Of a stretch of 64,000 nt of DNA, positions 8,532-16,747 are shown piece after piece (within the stretch, counting starts at the first letter, position 1; each line of letters starts with the position of its first letter). The notes below the pieces were generated by a model. It was given only the letters and a program-made list of their open reading frames with translations. It ran no database searches and was not told the DNA's origin. Source of the DNA: an uncultured Clostridium sp. (lineage in GTDB: Bacteria; Bacillota; Clostridia; Clostridiales; Clostridiaceae); assembly GCF_910588715.1 (NCBI RefSeq), contig NZ_CAJURG010000005.1, forward strand, positions 62,001 to 126,000. The letters are read 5' to 3'. The position numbers and the translations under genes are program-made.

Positions 8532-8586
8532 ATATATAATTAAGTTATATAAATTTCATATAAATTTCCATAACTTAATTATATAT
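8532..8586. repeat. 17-bp perfect inverted repeat in the ecfA1 leader
   Basis: ATATATAATTAAGTTAT at 8532-8548 is repeated exactly in reverse complement at 8570-8586, with a 21-nt loop. The distal arm overlaps the -10 box of the predicted ecfA1 promoter, so it could act as an operator; only a transcript entering from upstream would contain the whole hairpin. No run of T follows. Confidence 0.8.
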
Positions 8587-8605
8587 AAGGTCAGACTATT
8601 TACAA
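8578..8605 (-). promoter_or_regulatory. Probable sigma-A promoter of ecfA1-ecfA2-ecfT-truA
   Basis: TTGTAA and a perfect TATAAT on the minus strand with a 16-nt spacer, between the rplQ terminator and ecfA1. Confidence 0.55.
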
Positions 8606-8677
8606 GTATTTAAGATAAGTATTATATCTCAATATTTATAACAAATTTATTTAATAATTATTTTTATATGCAAAAAT

Positions 8678-8702
8678 GGGGATTAAGTCAAGCTTAATCC
8701 CC
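8678..8702 (-). terminator. Terminator after rplQ
   Basis: A 10-bp GC-containing stem (GGGGATTAAG and its complement, 5-nt loop) is followed on the minus strand by ATTTTTG, 10 nt after the rplQ stop. It ends the rpsM-rplQ unit. Confidence 0.88.
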
Positions 8703-8711
8703 AAAGTAAAA

Positions 8712-9053
8712 TTATACTAATTCAAGTATAACAACTTCAGCTCCGTCTCCTCTTCTAGGACCTTTTTTGATCATTCTAGTGTATCCGCCGTTTCTTTCAG
8801 TATACTTTGGAGCGATTTCATCAAATAATGTTTTAACTACTTGTTCTTCTAAAACGTAAGCTAAAACTTGTCTTCTAGCGTGAAGATCTCCTCTTTTTGC
8901 AAGAGTAATCATCTTTTCAGCTATAGATCTAGCTTCTTTAGCTCTAGTTTCAGTAGTTTCAATTCTACCATGCTTTAAGAAGCTAGTAACAAGACTTCTT
9001 AACATAGCTCTTCTTTGGTCTGTAGAAAGACCTAACTTACGATAACCTGCCAT
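8712..9053 (-). CDS. rplQ: 50S ribosomal protein bL17
   Basis: A 113-residue large-subunit protein. The N-terminus carries the family pattern GYRKLGLSTDQRRAMLRSL with basic residues, and the C-terminus RMIKKGPRRGDGAEVVILELV. It follows rpoA by 12 nt, the usual end of the alpha operon. Confidence 0.99.
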   Translation of the reverse strand: MAGYRKLGLSTDQRRAMLRSLVTSFLKHGRIETTETRAKEARSIAEKMITLAKRGDLHARRQVLAYVLEEQVVKTLFDEIAPKYTERNGGYTRMIKKGPRRGDGAEVVILELV

Positions 9054-9065
9054 GGATTTACCTCC

Positions 9066-10013
9066 CTACTCGTCGCTTAGTTTTAAGGCTAAACCTAATT
9101 CTTTAAGCTTTCTTTCAACTTCTTCTAAGGATTTCTTTCCTAGATTTCTTACCTTCATCATGTCATCCATTGATTTACCAGCAAGTTCTTGAACTGTATT
9201 AATTCCAGCTCTCTTTAAGCAGTTATAAGATCTAACTGAAAGGTCTAGTTCTTCAACAGTCATTTCTAGGACTTTTTCCTTTTTATCTTCTTCTTTTTCA
9301 ATCATAATTTCAACATCATTAGTTGCAACACCTAATGACATGAATAATTTGAAGTGCTCTATTAAAATCTTAGCAGATAAGCTTATAGCTTCATCTATTT
9401 TAATAGTTCCATTAGTCCAAATTTCAAGTGTTAATTTGTCATAATCAGTGATTTGACCAACTCTTGTGTTGTCAACAGTGAAGTTAACTCTCTTAACTGG
9501 AGTATAAATAGAATCAATAGCTATTGCTGAAAGTGGTAATGAATCACTCTTATTTTTATTTTGAGTAACATAACCTCTTCCTCTATTAACTGTTAATTCC
9601 ATATATAATCTTCCATTTTCATCAAGCGTTGCTATGTGTAAATCCTTGTTTATAACTTCCACATTTCCATCAGTCTTAATGTCTGCACCTGTAACAACTC
9701 CAGGTCCCTTAGCATCTATATAAATAGTTTGTGGACCTTCGCCTTCCATTGTAAGTGCTAAAGATTTAATATTAAGAATTAATTCAGTAACATCTTCTTT
9801 AACACCTTGTACAGTTGAGAATTCATGAAGCACTCCATCAATCTTAATTGATGTAGTAGCTACACCTGGAAGTGATGATAAAAGAATTCTTCTCATCGCA
9901 TTTCCAAGTGTAATACCATATCCTCTTTCTAATGGCTCAACTACATATTTACCATATGTACCATCTTCATTTGATTCTATACATTCAATTATTGGCTTTT
10001 CTATTTCTAACAT
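9066..10013 (-). CDS. rpoA: RNA polymerase alpha subunit
   Basis: A 315-residue subunit with an N-terminal assembly domain (residues 1-230), a charged linker, and a C-terminal domain of helix-hairpin-helix type (residues 245-310, with VRSYNCLKRAGINTVQEL and RNLGKKSLEEVE) that binds UP elements and activators. I set the start at the ATG at 10013, which has GGAGG 8 nt upstream; an in-frame TTG two codons earlier overlaps the spacing region. AT-rich tracts upstream of several promoters here would suit alpha-CTD contact. Confidence 0.98.
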   Translation of the reverse strand: MLEIEKPIIECIESNEDGTYGKYVVEPLERGYGITLGNAMRRILLSSLPGVATTSIKIDGVLHEFSTVQGVKEDVTELILNIKSLALTMEGEGPQTIYIDAKGPGVVTGADIKTDGNVEVINKDLHIATLDENGRLYMELTVNRGRGYVTQNKNKSDSLPLSAIAIDSIYTPVKRVNFTVDNTRVGQITDYDKLTLEIWTNGTIKIDEAISLSAKILIEHFKLFMSLGVATNDVEIMIEKEEDKKEKVLEMTVEELDLSVRSYNCLKRAGINTVQELAGKSMDDMMKVRNLGKKSLEEVERKLKELGLALKLSDE

Positions 10014-10104
10014 GTACAAACCCTCCTTGTATATAAAATGGCAACCTTATTACGAGGGCAACTGATTCCATTTAAAATTTAATATAATAAATTAAATTAA
10101 TTTA

Positions 10105-10725
10105 TTATTTGCTGTATAATTCGACAATTAGAGTTTCGTTAACTGGTACGTCAATGTCTTCTCTAGCTGGCGCAGCAACTACTTTACCTTCATAGTTTTC
10201 AACGTTAGCTTCTAACCATTTTGGTAATGTCTTTGGATTTTCTACGAAAGTCTTGAACTTTTCAGTTCCTCTGCTCTTTTCGCAAACAGATATAACATCA
10301 TTAACTGATACTTTGTATGATGGAATATCAACTTTTTTACCATTTACTAAGAAATGACCGTGAGTAACTAATTGTCTAGCTTCGTTTCTTGAAGCACCGT
10401 ATCCTAATCTGTACGCAACGTTATCTAATCTCATTTCTAGTAACATTAATAAGTTTTCCCCAGTGATTCCCTTCATGTGGTCAGCCTTTTCATAGTAAGT
10501 TCTGAATTGACCTTCTAAAACACCGTATATTCTTCTAGCTTTTTGCTTTTCTCTTAATTGTACTCCGTAGTTAGATAACTTTTTCTTAGCTGCTCCGTGT
10601 TGTCCTGGTGCATAGCTTCTTCTTACGAAAGCACATTTATCTGTATAACATCTATCTCCCTTAAGGAATAGCTTTTGACCTTCTCTTCTACATAATCTAC
10701 ATGTAGCTCCAGTATATCTTGCCAT
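10105..10725 (-). CDS. rpsD: 30S ribosomal protein uS4 (zinc-binding form)
   Basis: A 206-residue primary 16S-binding protein. The N-terminus carries four cysteines (C9, C12, C26, C31) of the zinc-bearing form. The S4 RNA-binding domain is near residues 95-155 (MRLDNVAYRLGYGASRNEARQ in part). It lies between rpsK and rpoA. In B. subtilis rpsD is a separate autoregulated gene, so this is the other common arrangement. Confidence 0.98.
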   Translation of the reverse strand: MARYTGATCRLCRREGQKLFLKGDRCYTDKCAFVRRSYAPGQHGAAKKKLSNYGVQLREKQKARRIYGVLEGQFRTYYEKADHMKGITGENLLMLLEMRLDNVAYRLGYGASRNEARQLVTHGHFLVNGKKVDIPSYKVSVNDVISVCEKSRGTEKFKTFVENPKTLPKWLEANVENYEGKVVAAPAREDIDVPVNETLIVELYSK

Positions 10726-10756
10726 TCGTTACACCTCCTGTTGAATTTAAATATAA

Positions 10757-11152
10757 TTAGACTCTTCTTCTCTTCGGTGGTCTACATCCGTTGTGTGGAA
10801 TTGGAGTAACGTCTTTAATTAGAGTTACTTCTAAACCTGCAGCTTGTAATGATCTTATAGCTGCTTCTCTACCAGCACCTGGTCCTTTAACGTATACTTC
10901 TATACTCTTTAAACCGTGTTCCATAGCTGCTTTAGCTGCAGTTTCTGCTGCCATTTGAGATGCAAATGGAGTGCTCTTTCTTGAACCTCTGAAACCTAAA
11001 GCTCCAGCACTTGACCATGATAAAGCATTTCCAGCCGCATCAGTTAAAGTAACTATTGAGTTATTGAAAGTTGATTGGATGTGTGCAGCACCATGCTCAA
11101 CATTCTTTCTTTCTTTTCTTCTTCTAGTAGTCTTTTTGACTTTTTGAGCCAT
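10757..11152 (-). CDS. rpsK: 30S ribosomal protein uS11
   Basis: A 131-residue platform protein. Visible family segments are HIQSTFNNSIVTLTDAAGN, SSAGALGFRGSRKSTPFA and the C-terminal PIPHNGCRPPKRRRV. It follows rpsM by 15 nt. Confidence 0.99.
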   Translation of the reverse strand: MAQKVKKTTRRRKERKNVEHGAAHIQSTFNNSIVTLTDAAGNALSWSSAGALGFRGSRKSTPFASQMAAETAAKAAMEHGLKSIEVYVKGPGAGREAAIRSLQAAGLEVTLIKDVTPIPHNGCRPPKRRRV

Positions 11153-11167
11153 CGAAATCCCTCCTCA

Positions 11168-11536
11168 CTACTTCTTCTTATTTGCGATAGTCTTCTTAGG
11201 ACCTTTTCTAGTTCTAGCGTTAGTCTTAGTTTTTTGTCCTCTAACTGGAAGACCTTTTCTATGTCTTATTCCTCTGTAACAACCTATTTCAACTAATCTC
11301 TTAATGTTTAAAGCAACATCTCTTCTTAAGTCACCTTCAACCATTAAGTTCTTGTTTACATAGTTTCTGATTTCATTTACTTCATCCTCAGTAAGATCCT
11401 TAATTCTAGTATCTGGGTTAATTCCAGTAGTAGCTAATATCTTTTGAGAAGTAGATAAACCAACTCCGTATATATATGTTAGACCTATTTCAACTCTTTT
11501 TTCCTTTGGTAGGTCAACTCCTGCTATTCTTGCCAT
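11168..11536 (-). CDS. rpsM: 30S ribosomal protein uS13
   Basis: A 122-residue small-subunit head protein that contacts P-site tRNA and 23S rRNA (bridge B1). MARIAGVDLPKEKRVEIGLT opens it and the basic tail RGQKTKTNARTRKGPKKT closes it; CYRGIRHRKGLPVRG is the conserved core. It is first gene of rpsM-rpsK-rpsD-rpoA-rplQ, with its own promoter and a structured leader. Confidence 0.99.
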   Translation of the reverse strand: MARIAGVDLPKEKRVEIGLTYIYGVGLSTSQKILATTGINPDTRIKDLTEDEVNEIRNYVNKNLMVEGDLRRDVALNIKRLVEIGCYRGIRHRKGLPVRGQKTKTNARTRKGPKKTIANKKK

Positions 11537-11670
11537 TGAACTTACACCTCCTGTTTATTGAAATGCAATTTTTTATTTTTGCTTTTGATAAATTTATATT
11601 AAAATCTTAGGTCGATAGCTTAAGAGCTATCGTCAGCCGTACCTAAAATTAATAAGCTGATTTAAACGCC
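11537..11670 (-). promoter_or_regulatory. Structured leader of the rpsM operon
   Basis: The leader holds CGATAGCTCTTAAGCTATCG (8-bp stem) enclosed by TTAGGT and ACCTAA, giving a stem with an asymmetric bulge of eight nt (ACGGCTGA), followed by an AT-rich stretch. This is the form expected of a ribosomal-protein-binding leader. Which protein would bind (S4, S13 or other) is not shown by the sequence. Confidence 0.5.
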
Positions 11671-11676
11671 TATATA

Positions 11677-11705
11677 ATAATATTGAACTTTCAAAAAAAA
11701 GTCAA
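11677..11705 (-). promoter_or_regulatory. Sigma-A promoter of the rpsM operon
   Basis: TTGACT and TATTAT on the minus strand with a 17-nt spacer that includes seven T. It lies just after rpmJ and so separates the alpha operon from the spc/infA genes. Confidence 0.75.
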
Positions 11706-11749
11706 CATATTAATATTTGTAAATTATTCTGCCTAATATTTAAATTATA

Positions 11750-11863
11750 TTAGCCTTGTTTTTGCTTGTGCTTAGGATTTTCACAGATTACCATTACTCT
11801 TCCTTTTCTTCTTATAATCTTGCACTTTTCGCAAATAGGCTTAACTGATGGTCTTACTTTCAT
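11750..11863 (-). CDS. rpmJ: 50S ribosomal protein bL36 (zinc-binding form)
   Basis: A 37-residue protein read directly from the sequence: MKVRPSVKPI opens it, then C11-x2-C14, C27 and H32 provide the zinc ligands. The length is exactly that of the C+ form of L36. An AGGAGGGTTAGCG ribosome site precedes the ATG. It follows infA, the standard order. Confidence 0.97.
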   Translation of the reverse strand: MKVRPSVKPICEKCKIIRRKGRVMVICENPKHKQKQG

Positions 11864-11902
11864 CGCTAACCCTCCTTGTGTAATTTATGGTAAATTTTTA
11901 CC

Positions 11903-12121
11903 TTATTTTGCTCTCCAAGTAATTCTTCCTCTTGTTAGGTCATATGGAGAAAGTTCTATAGTAACCTTATCTCCTGGTAGAATTCTTATGAAGTTCATTC
12001 TTAATTTTCCTGATATATGAGCTAAAATTTTATGACCACTTTCTAACTCAACTTGAAACATTGCATTTGGTAAAGCCTCTAAGACTACACCTTGCATTTC
12101 TATTACATCATCTTTTGACAT
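11903..12121 (-). CDS. infA: Translation initiation factor IF-1
   Basis: A 72-residue OB-fold protein that blocks the ribosomal A site during initiation. The start is the ATG giving MSKDDVIEMQG; an upstream in-frame extension of eight codons overlaps the ribosome site and is not part of the family. HISGKLRMNFIRILPGDKV and the C-terminal LTRGRITWRAK are diagnostic. It sits between the KOW protein and rpmJ. Confidence 0.98.
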   Translation of the reverse strand: MSKDDVIEMQGVVLEALPNAMFQVELESGHKILAHISGKLRMNFIRILPGDKVTIELSPYDLTRGRITWRAK

Positions 12122-12128
12122 AAGGTAA

Positions 12129-12407
12129 TCAACCCTCCTTAACAATGCCTTTTAGTTTTAGAAATCTTTTTATTTTTAAATCAGTACCTTTATCCTTTAA
12201 TATAAGTGATGCTTTAATCTCATCATCTACATTTTCTAAAACAACAAAATGTTTTATGTTTTTCTTCTTAGGCATCTGAATTGTCTTATTGCTTCCATTA
12301 CTTAAAAGATAATAATCATCAACTTTATCAATAATAACGTAATAATGATCTTTATCTCTTCCGTATTTTGAAAGAACAACTTTCCCAATTAAGTCATTGT
12401 TTTGCAA
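12129..12407 (-). CDS. KOW-domain RNA-binding protein, L14e/L6e/L27e-like
   Basis: A 92-residue basic protein. The first 35 residues (LIGKVVLSKYGRDKDHYYVIIDKVDDYYLL) match the KOW/SH3-like fold of eukaryotic L14e-type proteins. Many clostridia carry this gene between map and infA, where its role is unknown; a ribosome-associated or mRNA-binding role is inferred from context. The start is TTG with AGGTGA 7 nt upstream; no closer ATG fits the fold. It ends 7 nt before infA. Confidence 0.8.
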   Translation of the reverse strand: MQNNDLIGKVVLSKYGRDKDHYYVIIDKVDDYYLLSNGSNKTIQMPKKKNIKHFVVLENVDDEIKASLILKDKGTDLKIKRFLKLKGIVKEG

Positions 12408-12490
12408 ATTTCTTTCACCTCGATGATTACCTTAGTCATAAATCTACAAGCCACCTTTTGGTATCATGCGAATTTATAACTAAGCAACAC

Positions 12491-13240
12491 TTATTTAATC
12501 AGTGTTAATATCTCTGGTCCATCTGGTAAAATTACAACAGTGTTTTCATAGTGAGCCGAAAGGCTCTTATCTGCTGAGACTACTGTCCAATCATCACCTA
12601 AAGTAGCTACTCTATATGTTCCTATATTAACCATAGGCTCTATAGCTAAAGTCATACCAGTAACTAATTTTGGACCTCGGCCTGGTCTTCCAAAGTTAGG
12701 AATTTCCGGATCCTCATGGACACTTTTTCCTATCCCGTGACCTACGAAATCTCTTACAACTGAGAAGCCTGAAGCCTCAACATAGCGTTGTATTTCATGT
12801 GAAATATCAGTTAGTCTATTTCCTACTTTTGCAAACTCTAAACCTTTAAAAAAAGATTCTTCAGTAACTTTTATAAGCTTACTTGCTTCTTCAGAAATAT
12901 TGCCTACAGCGAAGGTTCTTGCTGCATCACCGTGGAATCCATTTATGTTTGCTCCACAGTCTACACTAATGATATCTCCATCCTTTAATACATACCCTCC
13001 TGGTATTCCATGAACTACTTGCTCATTTACAGATATACATAGTGAAGCAGGAAATCCATAGAGCCCTTTAAATGAAGGTATTGCCCCATGCTTAGTTATA
13101 AATTCTTCTGCTATCCTATCTAATTCAGCAGTAGTTATTCCTGGTTTAACTTTTTTTTCAACAAGTAGTAGAGTTTCTGCTACTATTCTACCTGCAATTC
13201 TCATTAGGTTGATTTCTTTATCACTTTTGATAATAATCAT
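12491..13240 (-). CDS. map: Methionine aminopeptidase, type I
   Basis: A 249-residue cytoplasmic metalloenzyme that removes the initiator methionine. The five metal ligands of the pita-bread fold are visible in context: two aspartates in SVDCGANINGFHGDAARTF, a histidine in VGHGIGKSVHED, and glutamates in AIEPMV and AHYENTVV. Its ATG shares one base with the adk stop (TAATG), so translation is coupled. Confidence 0.97.
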   Translation of the reverse strand: MIIIKSDKEINLMRIAGRIVAETLLLVEKKVKPGITTAELDRIAEEFITKHGAIPSFKGLYGFPASLCISVNEQVVHGIPGGYVLKDGDIISVDCGANINGFHGDAARTFAVGNISEEASKLIKVTEESFFKGLEFAKVGNRLTDISHEIQRYVEASGFSVVRDFVGHGIGKSVHEDPEIPNFGRPGRGPKLVTGMTLAIEPMVNIGTYRVATLGDDWTVVSADKSLSAHYENTVVILPDGPEILTLIK

Positions 13241-13890
13241 TAATTTGCACTCCCTAATATATTACAGATACCTTCGAATACTTCATTAATAGCTTTTGTT
13301 CCATCTACTGTGGAAAGTAAGTTTTTTTCTTTATAAAAATCAATCAGTGGTTGTGTTTGTCTTTCATAGACATCTAGTCTCTCTTTTACTGTTTCTTCAA
13401 CATCATCTTTTCTTTGGATAATGTTATCACCACACACATCACAAACACCATCAACAGCTGGTGAATTAAATTTGATATGATAACTAGCTCCACATGATAA
13501 GCAAACTCTTCTTCCTGTCATTCTTTCAAGTATGAAACTGCTAGGTACTTCAATACATAAAGCTGTATCTAATTTTTCATCCCTTGATTCTAGAAACTCT
13601 TGTAGAGCTTCGGCTTGAGCAACAGTTCTTGGGAATCCATCTAATAGATAACCATTTTTACAGTCTTCCCATGTTAGTCTATCTTTAACCATATTAATAG
13701 TTACTTCATCTGGTACTAATTGACCATTGTCAATATATTGCTTAGCTTCTATTCCTAAAGGGGTTTCTTCTGAAATATTTTTTCTAAAGATATCCCCAGT
13801 AGAAATATGTGGTATAGAGTATCTATTACTAATTGATTTTGCCTGTGTTCCTTTTCCAGCCCCAGGAGGACCTAATAATACTATCTTCAC
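13240..13890 (-). CDS. adk: Adenylate kinase (zinc lid form)
   Basis: A 216-residue enzyme that interconverts 2 ADP with ATP and AMP. The P-loop GPPGAGKGTQ is at residues 7-16; the lid carries four cysteines in two CxxC pairs (CLSCG, CDVCG), the zinc-binding form of Gram-positive bacteria. I choose a GTG start at 13890 (MKIVLLG...), because GGAG lies 9 nt upstream; the longer reading from 13905 would add MEMMP over the ribosome site. It follows secY by 23 nt. Confidence 0.96.
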   Translation of the reverse strand: MKIVLLGPPGAGKGTQAKSISNRYSIPHISTGDIFRKNISEETPLGIEAKQYIDNGQLVPDEVTINMVKDRLTWEDCKNGYLLDGFPRTVAQAEALQEFLESRDEKLDTALCIEVPSSFILERMTGRRVCLSCGASYHIKFNSPAVDGVCDVCGDNIIQRKDDVEETVKERLDVYERQTQPLIDFYKEKNLLSTVDGTKAINEVFEGICNILGSAN

Positions 13891-13913
13891 GGGCATCATC
13901 TCCATTATAAAAT

Positions 13914-15191
13914 CTATTTTAAGAATCCTTGATAGTGTCTCATAACTAATTGTGAGTCTAATTGTCTAGAAAAATCTAATCCAACTCCAATTAATATTAA
14001 TAAAGATGTCCCACCAAATTGAATTCCACTTAAATCTGTATAATTACTAATTAATATTGGAGTAACAGCTAATAATGCTGCAAATATTCCCCCTATTAAA
14101 GATACTTTTGTAAGTACTCTTTCAAAATACTTCTCTGTAGCTTCACCTGGTCTTATTCCTGGTACAAAGCCTGCAGACTTATGAAGATTTTCAGCCATTT
14201 CATCTGGCTTAAATGTTATTTGAGTATAGAACCAAGTAAAGAATACTGTTAATACCGCATAACAAAGTGGATACATCCATGTATTTTTATTAAAAATACT
14301 ATATGGACTTGTTACAATCCATTTAGCCCATCCCTTAGTTGGGAAGAAATTAGCTATTGTTTCAGGGAACATCATTACAGACATTGCAAATATTATTGCA
14401 ATAACTGCTGATCCAATTAAACTTAATGGTATATGAGTAGATTGACCTTTCATAACCTTAGCACCTACAGCCTTACCAGCATATTGGATAGGCACTCTTC
14501 TCTCTGCTAATGAGAAGTAAATTGTAACTGCTAATAGTGCAAGTGCACCAATTAAGAATAATGCTATTTCTATTATAGAAATTTCACCTGCTTCTTTTAA
14601 TGTAAATAATGACATTAAAGTTGTAGGTAATTGAGATACTATATTAACAAATATTAATATTGAAACTCCATTTCCAAATCCCTTTTGAGTTATTTGATCA
14701 CCAAGCCACATACAGAAAGTAGATCCTACAACTAGTGAAATTAGTACTACTGCTTTTTGGGCTGTTCCTAATCCAGTTGCTGCACCTTGTGCTGCAATCA
14801 TTGAATAAATTCCAATAGCCAACACAAATCCTATAGCTATTGAAGCATATCTTGTAAGTGATTGAATTTTTTTTCTACCTTCTTCACCTTCTTTAGAAAG
14901 TTGCTCTAAAGATGGAATTGCAATTGTTAATAATTGTACTATGATTGATGCATTAATATAAGGTGAAACACTTAATGCAAATATACTAAATTTACTTAAG
15001 GCCCCTCCTGATATTAAGTTATAAAATCCAAGTAACCCATTAGAGTTAGTCATTGAGCTTAAATAACTAGTATCAATTCCAGGAACCGGAATATGTATTC
15101 CTATCCTGAAAATTGCTACTAAAAATATCGTCCATAAAAATCTTTTTCTTAGTTCCGGAACCTTCCAGGCATTACGTAGGGTTGATAGCAT
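13914..15191 (-). CDS. secY: Preprotein translocase subunit SecY
   Basis: A 425-residue integral membrane protein with ten predicted helices, the channel of the Sec translocon. Typical segments are LRNAWKVPELRKRFLWTI at the start, the plug region NLISGGALSKFSIFALSVSP, and the cytoplasmic loop PGIRPGEATEKYFE. It starts one nt after rplO ends, the normal spc order. The partner SecE is encoded at 40812-41042. Confidence 0.98.
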   Translation of the reverse strand: MLSTLRNAWKVPELRKRFLWTIFLVAIFRIGIHIPVPGIDTSYLSSMTNSNGLLGFYNLISGGALSKFSIFALSVSPYINASIIVQLLTIAIPSLEQLSKEGEEGRKKIQSLTRYASIAIGFVLAIGIYSMIAAQGAATGLGTAQKAVVLISLVVGSTFCMWLGDQITQKGFGNGVSILIFVNIVSQLPTTLMSLFTLKEAGEISIIEIALFLIGALALLAVTIYFSLAERRVPIQYAGKAVGAKVMKGQSTHIPLSLIGSAVIAIIFAMSVMMFPETIANFFPTKGWAKWIVTSPYSIFNKNTWMYPLCYAVLTVFFTWFYTQITFKPDEMAENLHKSAGFVPGIRPGEATEKYFERVLTKVSLIGGIFAALLAVTPILISNYTDLSGIQFGGTSLLILIGVGLDFSRQLDSQLVMRHYQGFLK

Positions 15192-15192
15192 A

Positions 15193-15633
15193 TTATATCA
15201 CCTCAACTTTTCCTCCAGCTGCTTCTATCTTTTCAGCCGCTGACTTAGACATCTTACATCCTTGTACAGTTAGGCTCTTTTCTAATGTTCCGTTTCCTAA
15301 TATCTTAACTCCGTCTAAAACTTTAGATATTACTCTTGTTTCAAGTAATAATTCTGGAGTTACTACTGTGCCGTTTTCAAATATGTTTAATCTATCAACG
15401 TTAATAGAAACAATTTTCTTAGCGAAGATATTAGTGAATCCTCTCTTAGGAAGTCTTCTGTATAATGGCATTTGACCACCTTCAAATCCTGGTCTAACTC
15501 CACCGCCTGATCTAGCGTTTTGTCCTTTTTCACCTTTACCAGCGTTTCTTCCTAAACCTGAACCAGTACCTCTACCAACTCTCTTAGGAGCTTTTTTGCT
15601 ACCAGCTGCTGGCTTTAATTCATGAAGTTTCAT
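15193..15633 (-). CDS. rplO: 50S ribosomal protein uL15
   Basis: A 146-residue late-assembly protein. The glycine/basic N-terminal tail (RVGRGTGSGLGRNAGKGEKG and following GGxRPGFEGGQMPL) reaches into 23S rRNA. Its stop almost touches the secY start. Confidence 0.99.
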   Translation of the reverse strand: MKLHELKPAAGSKKAPKRVGRGTGSGLGRNAGKGEKGQNARSGGGVRPGFEGGQMPLYRRLPKRGFTNIFAKKIVSINVDRLNIFENGTVVTPELLLETRVISKVLDGVKILGNGTLEKSLTVQGCKMSKSAAEKIEAAGGKVEVI

Positions 15634-15655
15634 ATCTTAGTGCACCTCCTCTTTA

Positions 15656-15835
15656 TTATACTTCTTCTACTTTTAATAAGTAGTCAACTTTGTTGATCAT
15701 ACCTCTGATTTGAGGAGTATCCTCATGCTCTACAGTTTTGTTTATCTTTCTTAGACCAAGAGCATTTGCAGTAGCGATATGGTCTTTCTTTCTGCCTATT
15801 AAGCTTTTAACTAAAGTAACCTTTATCTTTGCCAT
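15656..15835 (-). CDS. rpmD: 50S ribosomal protein uL30
   Basis: A 59-residue protein read directly from the sequence. MAKIKVTLVKSLIGRKKDHI and the segment LGLRKINKTV, then DTPQIRGMINKVDYL, match bacterial L30 from end to end. It lies between rpsE and rplO, its standard position, behind an AGGAGGTATACGCA ribosome site. Confidence 0.98.
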   Translation of the reverse strand: MAKIKVTLVKSLIGRKKDHIATANALGLRKINKTVEHEDTPQIRGMINKVDYLLKVEEV

Positions 15836-15847
15836 TGCGTATACCTC

Positions 15848-16345
15848 CTAACCTAATATTTCTTCTACAGTTTTGCCTCTTAACTTAGCTATTTCTTCAG
15901 CTGTTCTTAAGCTTGCTAAACCGTTAATTGTAGCATTTACCATGTTTCTTGGATTATTTGAACCTAAAGACTTAGCTCTAACATCCTTTAATCCTGCTAA
16001 TTCAAGTACAGCTCTTGCTGGTCCACCAGCGATAACTCCTGTACCTTCTTTAGCTGGCATGATTAAAACTTTACCAGTTCCAAACTTACCATATATTTCA
16101 TGAGGAACTGTTGTTCCAACTATAGCAACGCTAACCATGTTTTTCTTAGCGTCTTCGATACCTTTTTTAATTGCTTCTGGGATTTCGATTGACTTACCCA
16201 TTCCTACGCCTACGTGTCCGTTCTCGTCACCAACAACAACTAAAGCGCTGAATCTGAAGTTTCTACCACCCTTAACAACCTTAGTAACTCTGTTTATAAA
16301 AACAACCTTTTCCTTAAGGTCTAGTGTGCTAGGATCGATTCTCAT
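15848..16345 (-). CDS. rpsE: 30S ribosomal protein uS5
   Basis: A 165-residue protein of the decoding and mRNA-entry region. The double-stranded-RNA-like N-terminal fold (LKEKVVFINRVTKVVKGGRNFRFSA in part) and the loop GGRNFRF, where spectinomycin resistance arises, look wild type. The C-terminus has AGLKDVRAKSLGSNNPRN. Confidence 0.99.
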   Translation of the reverse strand: MRIDPSTLDLKEKVVFINRVTKVVKGGRNFRFSALVVVGDENGHVGVGMGKSIEIPEAIKKGIEDAKKNMVSVAIVGTTVPHEIYGKFGTGKVLIMPAKEGTGVIAGGPARAVLELAGLKDVRAKSLGSNNPRNMVNATINGLASLRTAEEIAKLRGKTVEEILG

Positions 16346-16365
16346 TGATTTCCCTCCTTGTTTGA

Positions 16366-16728
16366 TTAGAATTTTAAGCCTGCTTCTCTAGCGCTTTCTG
16401 CTAATGTTTGAACTCTTCCGTGATATACGTATCCACCTCTGTCAAATACAACTTCAGTAATACCTTTATCTAAAGCTCTCTTAGCAACTAGTTCACCAAC
16501 TAATTTAGCAGCTTCTTTATTTCCGCCTACTTTAACATCAACATCTTTATCTAATGTTGAAGCAGATACTAAAGTAACAGCATTTATATCATCTATGATT
16601 TGAGCATATATATTTTTTTCACTTCTGTAAACTGAAAGTCTTGGTCTTTCAGGAGTACCAGAAATTTTCTTACGTACTCTAAGGTGACGCTTTGCTCTAT
16701 TTGCCTTTTTGTCTGCCTTCTTGAACAT
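16366..16728 (-). CDS. rplR: 50S ribosomal protein uL18
   Basis: A 120-residue 5S rRNA-binding protein. RHLRVRKKISGTPERPRLSV and the C-terminal FDRGGYVYHGRVQTLAESAREAG are diagnostic in part. The ATG at 16728 has AAGGAG 8 nt upstream; a GTG three codons earlier overlaps that site and is rejected. Confidence 0.98.
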   Translation of the reverse strand: MFKKADKKANRAKRHLRVRKKISGTPERPRLSVYRSEKNIYAQIIDDINAVTLVSASTLDKDVDVKVGGNKEAAKLVGELVAKRALDKGITEVVFDRGGYVYHGRVQTLAESAREAGLKF

Positions 16729-16747
16729 AAGGTTCACTCCTTCCTAA

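Noticed and set aside
8532..8586. Vitamin riboswitch before ecfA1
   Set aside because: The region is a plain AT-rich inverted repeat without conserved riboswitch cores; core ecfA-ecfT genes usually lack them.
13891..13905. Upstream start for adk giving MEMMPVKIV
   Set aside because: Those codons overlap GGAG, which is ideally placed for the GTG at 13890, and adenylate kinases begin at the MKIVLLG position.
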